Of a stretch of 64,000 nt of DNA, positions 54,697 through 63,995 are shown piece by piece. The DNA is taken from the NCBI GenBank assembly GCA_016841645.1, contig JAENYS010000004.1:62001-126000 (forward strand), written 5' to 3'. The position numbers and the translations under genes are program-made. Under the pieces are notes generated by a model that saw only the letters and a list, made by a program, of their open reading frames with translations, searched no databases and was not told the origin of the DNA. The first letter of the stretch is position 1. The number at the start of each line of letters is the position of its first letter. Origin of the DNA: Desulfoscipio geothermicus (lineage in GTDB: Bacteria; Bacillota; Desulfotomaculia; Desulfotomaculales; Desulfallaceae).

Positions 54697-56604
54697 ATGA
54701 TTGTGTTACAGGCGTCACATATTCATAAATCCTTTGGTGCAGCCCAATTGCTCAACGACGTTAATCTGACCGTTCAGGAAGGAGAAAAAATTGGGCTGGT
54801 GGGAAGAAACGGAGCGGGAAAAACAACTTTGCTAAAAATTCTCACCGGGCAACTGCTTCCAGACGCCGGGGATATCATTCGTCCCAAAACGATTACTCTG
54901 GGTTACCTGGCCCAGCAGGGTGGTCTGCAATCGGAACGCCTAATGTGGGAGGAAATGCTTTCAGTGTTTGCCCACCACATAGAGATGGAACAGAAATTAA
55001 GCAGTTTGGAAATAGACATGGGGAAACCAGAAAACACCGCCAACCCGGCCATGCTAAAAAAAATTACTGAAGAATACACCAACCTGCAGGAAGCTTTCAC
55101 CCGAAATGGCGGCTATGGGTATCAGGCTGCTATCCGTGGCGTGTTACACGGACTGCAATTCAGCGAAGATTATTATCACCTTCCGGTGAATCAGCTAAGC
55201 GGCGGCGAAAAAACTCGCCTGGCTCTAGCCAAATTGTTATTAACCAAACCCTCGGTATTGATATTGGATGAGCCCACGAACTATCTGGATATGGATACTA
55301 TGGGCTGGCTGGAAAAATATCTGCAAACGTACCCGGGTGCTGTTTTAACTGTCTCGCATGACCGTTATTTCTTAGATACTGTGGTAAGCACAGTTTATGA
55401 ATTAGAATACTCTAGGTTAAAGCGCTATAACGGGAACTATTCCCGCTATTTAATTTTAAAAAATGAAGAATTAGAACTACAAGCTAAACAATACCGAAAA
55501 CAGCAGGAGGAAATAACACGGTTGCAAGACTTTGTCCAGCGTAATATCGCCCGGGCGTCTACTACCGGACGAGCTAAAAGCAAACAAAAATTACTGGAGA
55601 AAATAAAGCCGCTGGAAAAGCCTACTACAGATAGTAAAAAAATTAATATATCCCTGGATGCTACCCGGTCCAGCGGCAAAGAAGTGCTATGGGCAAAAGA
55701 ATTAAACGTAGGTTATCAAAATATCCCGGTAGCCCGTAATATAACCCTGGCTATTTCCCGGGGTGAACGGGTTGCCTTAGTGGGACCAAACGGCATCGGC
55801 AAGACCACACTGCTGAAAACATTGGCCGGAATATTGCCCCCGCTGGCAGGCTCAATAAATCAGGGTTATCATGTTAACCTTGGTTATTACGAACAAGAAC
55901 AAAAACACCTGGCGGGAAATAAGCAGATCATTAATGAACTTTGGGATGAGTTTCCCGAATTTGATGAGCAAACCGTGCGCTCTATATTAGGCAGTTTTTT
56001 ATTTAGTGGAGAAGATGTGCTTAAAAATGTGGGAGAGCTAAGCGGCGGCGAAAAGGCAAGACTCGCTCTTGCCAAACTAATGTGCCGCCGGGCCAATTTT
56101 TTGATGTTGGACGAACCCACCAGTCACTTGGATATACTGGGCAACGAAGCGCTGGAAGATGCTCTGCTGCAATATCCGGGTACGTTACTGTTTGTTTCCC
56201 ACGACCGCTACTTCATTAACAAAATAGCTACCCGGATCATCGAGCTGACCCCGGATCGCGTCAATAATTACCTGGGTAATTTTGATGATTATCAGAATAA
56301 AAAGATTACTGAGCCTAAATACCAACAGCAGAACAACCAGAACAGCCCAACCAGTGATAATAAAAAAGCATTTCTTCAACGCAAAGAAAAACAACGGGAA
56401 GAAAGGAAAAAACTACGACGCGTGGAAGAACTGGAAGAACTAATCAACGAAACCGAAGAGAACATTAGCTACCTGGAAAGACAGTTGTATTTACCGGTAG
56501 TATACAACGACCATGAAGCTTACCGAGGGAAAAGCTCCGAGCTGAAAAAACTCCGCGCGGAACTGGAAGAGTACATGGAGGAGTGGGTGGAACTAACCGG
56601 GTAA
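54697..56604 (+). CDS. ABC-F family ATPase
   Basis: The 635-residue product has two ABC cassettes: Walker A GRNGAGKTTLLK and GPNGIGKTTLLK, signatures LSGGEKTRLALAK and LSGGEKARLALAK, and the linker of about 80 residues. A C-terminal coiled coil rich in Glu and Lys follows. There are no membrane segments. ABC-F proteins act on the ribosome in translation or antibiotic protection; the sequence does not say which. The C-terminal extension resembles the Uup-like branch. Confidence 0.93.
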   Translation: MIVLQASHIHKSFGAAQLLNDVNLTVQEGEKIGLVGRNGAGKTTLLKILTGQLLPDAGDIIRPKTITLGYLAQQGGLQSERLMWEEMLSVFAHHIEMEQKLSSLEIDMGKPENTANPAMLKKITEEYTNLQEAFTRNGGYGYQAAIRGVLHGLQFSEDYYHLPVNQLSGGEKTRLALAKLLLTKPSVLILDEPTNYLDMDTMGWLEKYLQTYPGAVLTVSHDRYFLDTVVSTVYELEYSRLKRYNGNYSRYLILKNEELELQAKQYRKQQEEITRLQDFVQRNIARASTTGRAKSKQKLLEKIKPLEKPTTDSKKINISLDATRSSGKEVLWAKELNVGYQNIPVARNITLAISRGERVALVGPNGIGKTTLLKTLAGILPPLAGSINQGYHVNLGYYEQEQKHLAGNKQIINELWDEFPEFDEQTVRSILGSFLFSGEDVLKNVGELSGGEKARLALAKLMCRRANFLMLDEPTSHLDILGNEALEDALLQYPGTLLFVSHDRYFINKIATRIIELTPDRVNNYLGNFDDYQNKKITEPKYQQQNNQNSPTSDNKKAFLQRKEKQREERKKLRRVEELEELINETEENISYLERQLYLPVVYNDHEAYRGKSSELKKLRAELEEYMEEWVELTG

Positions 56605-57303
56605 TTACCGAGAAGCAGTGAAAGTAAGCTTATCCCATATATGTTGCTGTCCTAATTTAGTAACATTTAATCCCTTTAAAACACCCACTAACTCTGGCCA
56701 TGTATCCACAATAAAGTCCGGATTGCAGGCTTGCAATTCTTCCCGGGAAGCCATGCCCCAGGATACCCCAACGGTAATCACCCCGGCATTACGCCCCGAT
56801 TCCATATCATAGTAACTGTCACCCACAAATACAGCCTGCTCCGGACCCACTCCGAATTTTTCCAAACCCTTTAGCACGGGCTCGCCGTGGGGTTTGGGTT
56901 TTTCCACATCCTCCAGAGTCACCAGGTGCTCCAGGTAAACACCTAAACCAGTCACAGCAATACCCCGCTCCGCCATAGGCCGGCGCTTGGAAGTCACCAC
57001 TCCCATTCCTTTCAACAATGGCCTTATTTCAGCCAGCGTTTCCAAGGTCCCGGGGTATACTTTTATATACTGATCATGTATCGTCAACTGATAGCTAATA
57101 TAGCTATCAAACAGTTCCCTCCACCTTTTCCCGCCAAACTGCCGGCAAGCGTCTCGCAGAGGCAACCCCACTGTTTTCATCACCGCACCTCCGTCCCAGG
57201 GGATGCTCATTTGTTCAAATACATGATAGAAGGTGGCTTCAATAAGCGGCAGCGAGTCCAGCAGAGTACCGTCAAGATCAAATAGTACATAATTGTTAAT
57301 CAT
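56605..57303 (-). CDS. HAD-family phosphatase, Gph/PpaX-like
   Basis: The 232-residue product has the HAD motifs LFDLDGTLLDS, VTSK and VGDSYYDMESGRNAG. The cap and sequence resemble phosphoglycolate phosphatase and pyrophosphatase PpaX; the substrate is not certain. The frame ends at the base next to the ABC-F stop, so the two convergent genes abut without a terminator gap. Confidence 0.88.
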   Translation of the reverse strand: MINNYVLFDLDGTLLDSLPLIEATFYHVFEQMSIPWDGGAVMKTVGLPLRDACRQFGGKRWRELFDSYISYQLTIHDQYIKVYPGTLETLAEIRPLLKGMGVVTSKRRPMAERGIAVTGLGVYLEHLVTLEDVEKPKPHGEPVLKGLEKFGVGPEQAVFVGDSYYDMESGRNAGVITVGVSWGMASREELQACNPDFIVDTWPELVGVLKGLNVTKLGQQHIWDKLTFTASR

Positions 57304-57356
57304 TTTACCCTCCCCACTTTGGTTGGCAATTATTATCTAATGCATCTTCCAAGGTA

Positions 57357-59504
57357 TTATACTCGCATGGTCAAAGCTATTCTATGACGCGCCACATCCA
57401 CATCAAGTACACGCACGGTAACCACATCTCCCACAGACACTACATCCAGCGGGTGGCGGACATAACTTTCGGCCAGCTCAGAAATATGCACCAGACCGTC
57501 GTTTTTAACACCGATGTCCACAAAGGCGCCGAAATCCACCACATTGCGTACGGTGCCTTTAAGCAGCATCCCCATTTGAAGATCCTCTATGCTAAGTACA
57601 TCGACCCGTAATACAGGCGGAGGCAATTCTTCGCGAGGATCGCGGCCGGGACGCAGCAGGCTTTCCACGATATCACGCAGGGTCGGCACTCCGGCATCCA
57701 ATTGCATCGCCACAGTATCAATATTTAGCCGGGCCAGTTTGGAGCGCAAGTCCGGGCGTCCTACAGCAGTCATATCAAATCCCAAAAACTCTAATAATTT
57801 AGCTGTTAAGGGATAGGACTCGGGGTGAATCGGCGTCGCATCAAGCAGGTTTTCCCCGCCGCTGATACGCATAAATCCCACACACTGTTCAAAAGTTTTA
57901 GGCCCCAGCCGGGGTACCCGGGAAAGCTGGCGGCGATTGATAAAACGACCGTTTTGCTCCCGGTACTGCACAATATTTTCCGCTACTACTCCATTTATTC
58001 CAGCCACATAACCAAGCAATGACGCCGATGCGGTGTTCAAATCGACCCCAACATAATTAACAGCCGACTCCACCACTTTGGCCAGGCTTTCATTCAATTG
58101 TTTAGGCGCCACATCATGCTGGTATTGGCCTACACCAACAGCCCGGGGTTCAATTTTCACCAATTCGGCCAGCGGGTCCTGCAACCGGCGCGCAATTGAT
58201 ATGGCGCTGCGGGCGGACACGTCAAGCCCGGGAAACTCCCGGACGGCCAGCTCGGAAGCAGAATAAACACTTGCCCCGGCCTCACTTACAATAGTATAAG
58301 CCAATCCCAGCTGATTTTGTTTCTGAATAAAATCGGCCACAAACTGCTCGGTTTCCCGGGAGGCCGTACCATTTCCAATGCTGATGACTTGCACTCCGTA
58401 TTGTTTTACCACCCTGGCAATAACCGCTTCGGCTTCAGCAATCTTTTTTTGGGGAGGCGTCGGGTAAACTACACCTACTTCCAACAATTTGCCGGTTTCA
58501 TCCACCACCGCCCATTTGCAACCTGTCCGGTAGGCGGGATCAACCGCCAGCACCACCACATCCCGCACCGGGGGCTGCAGCAGCAAGCTGCGCAAATTAC
58601 GGGCAAAAACCTGCACGGCCCGGGACTCAGCATCAGCTGTTAATTCACTGCGAATATCGCGTTCCACGGCCGGCGCCACCAGCCTTTTATAGGCATCCGC
58701 CACAGCTTTTTGCACCAGGTTTGCAGTAACCGCCCCCCGTTTGACAAAACGGCGATACAGCCAATCAAGCACGGCTTCCTCATCCATCCGCACCGTAACT
58801 TTGAGATATTCCTCGCGCTCGCCCCTGTTAATGGCCAGCACCCGGTGCGGCACCACTTTGTGCACCGGTTCCTGGTAATTGTTATACATCCGGTAAACTG
58901 ATTCTACTTTAGAGTCCCGGGCACGGGTTACCAACAGGCCCTGCCGACGGGTATAGTCCCGCACCCAGCCGCGCACATCAGGATCATCTGCCACCAGTTC
59001 GGCCACTATATCCAGCGCTCCCTGAAGAGCATCATCCACGGTAGGCACCGCCTCTGATATATATGCAGCAGCCTCGGACTCCGGACTGCCGCTCCTCGGG
59101 AAAGAGAGCAGGTAATCAGCCAGCGTTGCCAGTCCCCGCTCCCGGGCCACCCCGGCCCGGGTTTTTCGTTTCTGCCGATAGGGCCTGTAAAGATCCTCTA
59201 CCTCGGTTAGTTTAACAGCACTCTCAATCCGCGACCGGAGTTCTTCAGTCAGCTTGCCCTGCTCCTCAATAAGACGGAGTACCTCGCCTTTCCGCTGCTC
59301 CAGATGGCGGTAAAAATTAACCAATTCTTCAATACGGCGTATCTGCACTTCATCTAGCTCACCGGTTGCCTCTTTACGATACCGGGCGATAAAGGGAACT
59401 GTGTTCCCCGCTTCTAATAGCTGAACGGTGCTTTCAACTTTATACCGGGGGATATCTGTTTCCTTGGCCACTATTTGCAGAACGCTGGGCACTTCGTTTT
59501 GCAT
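57357..59504 (-). CDS. tex: Tex-family RNA-binding transcription accessory protein
   Basis: The product from ATG 59504 has 715 residues. It shows the Tex N-terminal helical region (VPFIARYRKEATGELDEVQI), a YqgF/RuvC-like nuclease-fold domain (LAVDPAYRTGCKWAVVDETG), a helix-hairpin-helix stretch (LNTASASLLGYVAGINGVVA) and a C-terminal S1 domain (GMLLKGTVRNVVDFGAFVDI). Tex binds nucleic acid and affects transcription. GGAGGGGC before 59504 decides the start; 14 more upstream codons are not family-like. Confidence 0.97.
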   Translation of the reverse strand: MQNEVPSVLQIVAKETDIPRYKVESTVQLLEAGNTVPFIARYRKEATGELDEVQIRRIEELVNFYRHLEQRKGEVLRLIEEQGKLTEELRSRIESAVKLTEVEDLYRPYRQKRKTRAGVARERGLATLADYLLSFPRSGSPESEAAAYISEAVPTVDDALQGALDIVAELVADDPDVRGWVRDYTRRQGLLVTRARDSKVESVYRMYNNYQEPVHKVVPHRVLAINRGEREEYLKVTVRMDEEAVLDWLYRRFVKRGAVTANLVQKAVADAYKRLVAPAVERDIRSELTADAESRAVQVFARNLRSLLLQPPVRDVVVLAVDPAYRTGCKWAVVDETGKLLEVGVVYPTPPQKKIAEAEAVIARVVKQYGVQVISIGNGTASRETEQFVADFIQKQNQLGLAYTIVSEAGASVYSASELAVREFPGLDVSARSAISIARRLQDPLAELVKIEPRAVGVGQYQHDVAPKQLNESLAKVVESAVNYVGVDLNTASASLLGYVAGINGVVAENIVQYREQNGRFINRRQLSRVPRLGPKTFEQCVGFMRISGGENLLDATPIHPESYPLTAKLLEFLGFDMTAVGRPDLRSKLARLNIDTVAMQLDAGVPTLRDIVESLLRPGRDPREELPPPVLRVDVLSIEDLQMGMLLKGTVRNVVDFGAFVDIGVKNDGLVHISELAESYVRHPLDVVSVGDVVTVRVLDVDVARHRIALTMRV

Positions 59505-59855
59505 AAAATTCTGCCCCTCCAAGATAAATATAGGCATTTCAATCATAATTATTCACAAGCCGATTTTACCAGGTCGATATAATATTGACACATTACGATA
59601 ACGATAGTCGCTGTCTTTTTTATTTAACTGCAGTAAACACTATGAAGACACCATATACCAAATTATCCGCCATTTATACAGAATGTATTTTTAACCAAGA
59701 TATATTAAACACTATTTTTATATTTTATCCAAGACAAAAAAGGTTTTTTGATAACAATAATGAAAAATACAGCAACAGAAATTTGTTTTATGAAATTAAG
59801 TTGGTCATAACTTTTATAAAATAATACATACTAACTTATTCGGAAAGGACCCGCT

Positions 59856-61073
59856 ATGAAAATGAACAAAAAAATACTAGCCCTGCTGGGTACAGGCCAT
59901 GCCGTAACCGACATAAGCCAGGGTGCTTTGCCCATGATGCTGGCATTTTTACAACCCACTTTTGCTCTAAGCCAACTACAGGTAGGTGCAGTAATGCTGG
60001 CCTTTAATTTAAGCTCTTCGGTTGTCCAGCCCATTTTCGGCATTCTCAGCGACCGTTTTCGGGCAGTATGGCTGATTCCTCTGGGATGTTTGCTGTCCGG
60101 AGCCGGCATGGCATTAACCGGGTTTAGCAATAGTTACCCGGTACTGCTTCTAATTGCGCTGGTCAGCGGACTTGGCATAGCTGCATACCACCCAGAGGGT
60201 TCCAAGAATGCTCGCCAGGCCAGCGGTGCACGCAAGGCAACGGGTATGTCCTTATTTTCGGTAGGAGGCAACCTGGGATTTGCAAGCGGCCCGGTACTGG
60301 CTACTTTTTTCTATGGTCTGGCCGGGTTGCACGGATCGGCGGGATTTCTTGTATTGAGCAGTATTATGGCTTTGTTGCTCTGGCTTTCCCTAGCCGGTAT
60401 AGCAGCTGCTCCCGGCGGGACAGGAGATGTCGCCGGGCAAGTTAAAGATGCCGGACAGACGCCAAGTGCATTGCATAAAAAAACTGCCGGCAAAGGTATG
60501 CCCTGGTTTGTACTCCCGATTACAATACTGGTATCAGTGGTCATCATGAGATCTTTTGTACACTTTGGCCTGGTCACGTTTTTACCTCAGTATTACGTGC
60601 ATTACCTGCAGCACAGTGAAAAATACGCCGCCGCCATTATTTCACTATTTTTATTTGCCGGTGTTTTCGGCACTTTAGTAGGCGGGCCGGCAGCTGACCG
60701 CTGGGGACTGAAAAATGTTATTGTCACTTCCATGACCTCGCTAATACCTCTGCTGTATTTTTTTATACACCTGCAAGGCTTCTGGACAATCATTATCGTT
60801 GCGTTAATGGGTTTTGCAATTATTTCTACTTTTTCCGTAACTGTGGTTATGGGTCAAGAAATGATGCCTGACAACGTAGGTCTGGCCTCGGGACTGCTGC
60901 TGGGTTTTGGCATCGGTATGGGCGGAGTGGGCGCCACTATGCTGGGCTGGGTGGCTGACAAGTGGGGATTACCGGCGGTGTTTGAAACAATGATTGTCTT
61001 CCCGGTAATTGGTCTGCTGCTAGCTTTTCTGCTGCCTGGCCGGGAGGAATTGGCTATTAGACAAAAGGCGTGA
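59856..61073 (+). CDS. MFS transporter, fosmidomycin-resistance (Fsr) type
   Basis: The 405-residue product has 12 membrane segments in two halves of six. The start TGHAVTDISQGALPMMLAFL and the block GIAAYHPEGSKNARQASG are typical of the Fsr group of the major facilitator superfamily. Members export fosmidomycin or related compounds, but the true substrate here is unknown. GGAAAGG precedes ATG 59856. Confidence 0.88.
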   Translation: MKMNKKILALLGTGHAVTDISQGALPMMLAFLQPTFALSQLQVGAVMLAFNLSSSVVQPIFGILSDRFRAVWLIPLGCLLSGAGMALTGFSNSYPVLLLIALVSGLGIAAYHPEGSKNARQASGARKATGMSLFSVGGNLGFASGPVLATFFYGLAGLHGSAGFLVLSSIMALLLWLSLAGIAAAPGGTGDVAGQVKDAGQTPSALHKKTAGKGMPWFVLPITILVSVVIMRSFVHFGLVTFLPQYYVHYLQHSEKYAAAIISLFLFAGVFGTLVGGPAADRWGLKNVIVTSMTSLIPLLYFFIHLQGFWTIIIVALMGFAIISTFSVTVVMGQEMMPDNVGLASGLLLGFGIGMGGVGATMLGWVADKWGLPAVFETMIVFPVIGLLLAFLLPGREELAIRQKA

Positions 61074-61113
61074 AAAATAGGCCTTGTGATACATGAAAGC
61101 TGAGAATAAGCGA

Positions 61114-61191
61114 TTAGGGTAGCAACGCAGTAATATACTGTAAAGCTCAGCTATCCCTCTCAACACACGTACGGGCCTTTCATACGGCTAT
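61114..61191 (-). mobile_element. Group II intron 3'-end fragment (domains V-VI)
   Basis: On the minus strand AGCCGTATG, a GAAA-like loop and CGTACG resemble domain V, including the catalytic AGC. After GAGAGGGA, AGGGATAGC pairs with GCTACCCT around a variable loop, like domain VI with a bulged A, and the element ends near CCCTAAT. The pairing strand of domain V is shortened. No reverse transcriptase frame lies upstream, so it is a fragment. The identification is from remembered consensus. Confidence 0.5.
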
Positions 61192-61199
61192 GATAAACC

Positions 61200-61590
61200 C
61201 CAGTCACTTCTCTCGCAAATGATGCAAAATACCGAGATTGTATGTATAAATTGTTTGCGGCGCGGTAGTCTCAAACCCGATTTCTTTAATAATTTCAACG
61301 ATCCGAAGAACTGCCGGAGATAGGTCTCTTAATCTACGGGATATCTGGGAAGCGCTGACTGAATCACAATGTATAGCCTGGCTGAATTTATTATTATTAA
61401 AACTGTTGCTAATATCCCGCAGATTTTTTTGTTGTTTTAGTTGGGAGTGAGCTTAAGCTCAACCAATTGTTTCGTATTTATTTTTTTGACGTATTTATCG
61501 ACCTCCAAGTCGATAAGTTGATAGGAAAAAAATTATGTTATTAATCGGTAAAAACAGTTGATCAAATGTGTTTTCATGGTAATTGTCCTA
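61200..61590 (-). pseudogene. IS4-type transposase relic
   Basis: On the minus strand one frame reads LKQQKNLRDISNSFNNNKF and continues through CDSVSASQISRRLRDLSPAV, the conserved N-terminal part of IS4-type transposases. Before it, pieces of the start (TFDQLFLPI, then DLEVDKYVKKI) lie in other frames with stops between. The catalytic core is absent; after SPAV the frame continues with an unrelated-looking IVEIIKEIGFETTAP. It is a dead fragment with an internal deletion. Confidence 0.7.
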
Positions 61591-61821
61591 CATTTTGGTT
61601 CTCCTTATTTTAGGGATTTTGGGCAAGGACTAGCTATATCTTTATTATAAGGAGTTTTTTCTTACAAAGGCAGGTTCTATCTGGTATCTTAGCTGATTTT
61701 AGGTAATTTTCACCTTATTTTGCAGCACTACTGGTTGTACATAATTTTTTATTATATCCCCATTCAGTGGAATAAATTCATACCCAGGCCCGATTGCCTT
61801 AGATATTGATTAAATGTAATT

Positions 61822-61855
61822 TTAAAGGGACCTCCTTTATTCGAGGTCCTTTCGG
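61822..61855 (+). promoter_or_regulatory. Leader hairpin before the receiver-like gene
   Basis: AAAGGGACCTC (61824-61834) pairs with GAGGTCCTTT (61843-61852) with one bulged G. It ends about 30 bases before the start codon at 61880. It may be a terminator for upstream reading or part of a regulated leader. Confidence 0.45.
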
Positions 61856-61879
61856 TTGTTGTAGGGGGGGGTATTTATT

Positions 61880-62344
61880 TTGCAAAAGATAAAATGTATG
61901 GTAGCTTCGAATAACAAAGTGATTCGGGATAGAGTGGCGCTAATATTAAGTTCTGCAAAAAATATTGAAATAATAGGCAATAAAGGAGTTGACGCGGTTC
62001 AAGAAGCCTTCGAATTACAGCCGGATTTGCTAGTGTATGAGTTAGTTCCCGAAGAGAGCAACGACTTTGAGGTATTGACCAAAATCAAGAACCTCTGCGG
62101 ATGGACCAAACTTATTCTTTTTTCAACCATCCCATTAAAGAAAAAAAATCTGGAAGATTATTTATCCATCTGCGACGGCTACATGCAGGGCCCACTTCTA
62201 CCCAGTTGCCTAATCAAGTCAATAGAGTTGGCATGTTACTCAGGCTTCTTCTTTTTCCAAGGATTCGCCAAGGATATTAAGGCGGAAGACAATGAAGAAA
62301 TCCAGTTTATTAGATATTTTTTTGACAAAAAATTAAGTGTATAA
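61880..62344 (+). CDS. Receiver-like protein without phosphorylation residues
   Basis: The 154-residue product aligns by eye with NarL-type receiver domains: CMVASNNKVIRDRVALIL, PDLLVYELVPEESNDFEVLT and SICDGYMQGPLLPSCLIKSI. The acidic pair of the first loop is Ser-Asn, the phosphoacceptor Asp is Glu (YEL) and the conserved Lys is absent. No DNA-binding domain follows; the tail is short and charged. It is probably a phosphorylation-independent pseudo-receiver. The start is TTG at 61880, behind eight G. Confidence 0.7.
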   Translation: MQKIKCMVASNNKVIRDRVALILSSAKNIEIIGNKGVDAVQEAFELQPDLLVYELVPEESNDFEVLTKIKNLCGWTKLILFSTIPLKKKNLEDYLSICDGYMQGPLLPSCLIKSIELACYSGFFFFQGFAKDIKAEDNEEIQFIRYFFDKKLSV

Positions 62345-62357
62345 ATTTAATCACATG

Positions 62358-62397
62358 AACCCTCTTTACTGATGGCAGTTAAGAGGGTTTCTTTTTA
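62358..62397 (+). terminator. Terminator of the receiver-like gene
   Basis: AACCCTCTT (62358-62366) pairs with AAGAGGGTT (62381-62389) and is followed by TCTTTTT. The rest of the gap to 62561 shows nothing I can support. Confidence 0.85.
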
Positions 62398-62561
62398 TCG
62401 CTTATTTTTAAGGCATTAAACAAAACGAAAGTATGAGTTTTAATATTCCATTGTACTATTTTTTATAAATTTGGGAATTTACTGCAAGAGATTGATATTT
62501 AAGGCCATTGCTTTATGTTATTATGCTTAAACTAAATAATTATAAGGGGGTAAGTTACTAT

Positions 62562-63866
62562 ATGAGGAAACAATTAATTGGGTTGATAGTAATGTTGCTT
62601 TTTTTGTTAGGTTTTAATACTTGCGCTTATGCTGTGACAATTAACGGTGATGTATATGGCAGTAATCTTGTTTGGCAAATCCGCACTACCCAAGGTTTAA
62701 CCTTCGAGACTTCTTATTCAAGCAAAGATCAAGGATTAGATTGGCTTTGCGATCAACGGTTTACAAATCTTCGCCAATCAAACCAGGATACCAGTTCTTG
62801 TGATGGAACCTTCAACAACACTGCCGACCTGTTTACTTTTACCACTTATAATATTTATCCAGGCTACTATAACCAGATTAGTGCTTGGGTAACAAATTCC
62901 AGCACAGAAAACCAGGTCATGCCGGGACCTGTACTCAACTGGATGGGTAATGAACAACCAATTAATGATTATCGCATTTATCTATTACTGGCTGATGGTG
63001 GTATTGTCCCTTATTCAGAGCCGATTCCTGATAACGCACTGGTGGAGTTTATCTGGGGAAATAATACCGGAACGGCAATGGAACCTGGTGATAGTCTGCA
63101 AGAAGCTTTTAAGTTTCATATTATTTCCCCAGTGGATGTCCCCACTCCGTCAATTAGCCTAACAAAGGAGGCCAGTGTTACTGAAGCCACAGTCGGGACA
63201 CAAATTACCTACTCCTACACCGTCACCAATACCGGCGACGTAACATTAACCGGTGTGACCCTTACAGATGACAAATTAGGCGTCATAGCCCTATCTAAGA
63301 CAATCCTGGCGCCGGGTGAGAGCGCATCCGGTATCTTGACATACACCGTGCAGGAAAGCGACCTGCCGGACCCGCTGCAGAACACAGCAACCGTCACAGG
63401 CTATTACAACCAAACAACGGTAACTGCCCAGGATAATGCCAGCGTAATACTACTAGTGCCAGATGAAGAATTATACGGACTTACGCCGGGTTACTGGAAA
63501 AACTGGCGCAACCATTATACTGACGAGCAGTTTAAGGCCCTGCTGGTAGGAACCATTGCGCCGGATATTAATACAGCGAATGCAATTTTTGGTAAATACA
63601 GTTCTAGACCTGGAATGGAGCTGACAATACTTAAAGCACACCTTTTAGCAACCCAATTAACCCTAAATTTAACTAAAATGCCTGATTTAACAAACCTGGA
63701 TGGTGCTTTCCTAGTAGAAAGCGGCCTGATAGAGTGGGAAGGTATGGAAATAACTATTGCTGAGGCAGTTCAACAGGCCCTGGACATTTGGACCAATCCC
63801 GAAATATATACAAGAAGTCAAATATTAGAAGCCAAAAACCTATTAGACTATATAAACAATCTTTAA
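62562..63866 (+). CDS. Secreted surface protein with DUF11 repeat and TPGYWKNW domain
   Basis: The 434-residue product from ATG 62562 (behind AAGGGGG) has a signal peptide (IGLIVMLLFLLGFNTCAYA) and an N-terminal beta-rich region of about 190 residues I do not recognise. A DUF11 domain follows (SISLTKEASVTEATVGTQIT to QNTATVTGYYN). The C-terminal segment opening GLTPGYWKNW is found in cell-surface proteins of several bacteria. No sortase motif or S-layer domain is visible, so anchoring is unknown. It may be released or held by other surface proteins. Confidence 0.8.
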   Translation: MRKQLIGLIVMLLFLLGFNTCAYAVTINGDVYGSNLVWQIRTTQGLTFETSYSSKDQGLDWLCDQRFTNLRQSNQDTSSCDGTFNNTADLFTFTTYNIYPGYYNQISAWVTNSSTENQVMPGPVLNWMGNEQPINDYRIYLLLADGGIVPYSEPIPDNALVEFIWGNNTGTAMEPGDSLQEAFKFHIISPVDVPTPSISLTKEASVTEATVGTQITYSYTVTNTGDVTLTGVTLTDDKLGVIALSKTILAPGESASGILTYTVQESDLPDPLQNTATVTGYYNQTTVTAQDNASVILLVPDEELYGLTPGYWKNWRNHYTDEQFKALLVGTIAPDINTANAIFGKYSSRPGMELTILKAHLLATQLTLNLTKMPDLTNLDGAFLVESGLIEWEGMEITIAEAVQQALDIWTNPEIYTRSQILEAKNLLDYINNL

Positions 63867-63995
63867 AGATAAGTAAAATATGTAAATAAATACAAATCAT
63901 ACTGCCGGCCGATAGCAATATACTTAACTTCTGGTAAATTTATATTATTCACTTTTTGGAAGCAGCCTTAAATGGCTTTTTATGGGAGGTGATAA

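Larger units (their letters stand above)
61074..61879. other. Intergenic region with mobile-element debris
   Basis: This 800-base stretch holds a group II intron 3' fragment, an IS4-type transposase relic and a leader hairpin, each listed separately. The rest (about 61590-61820) is AT-rich with no feature I can support. Confidence 0.6.
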
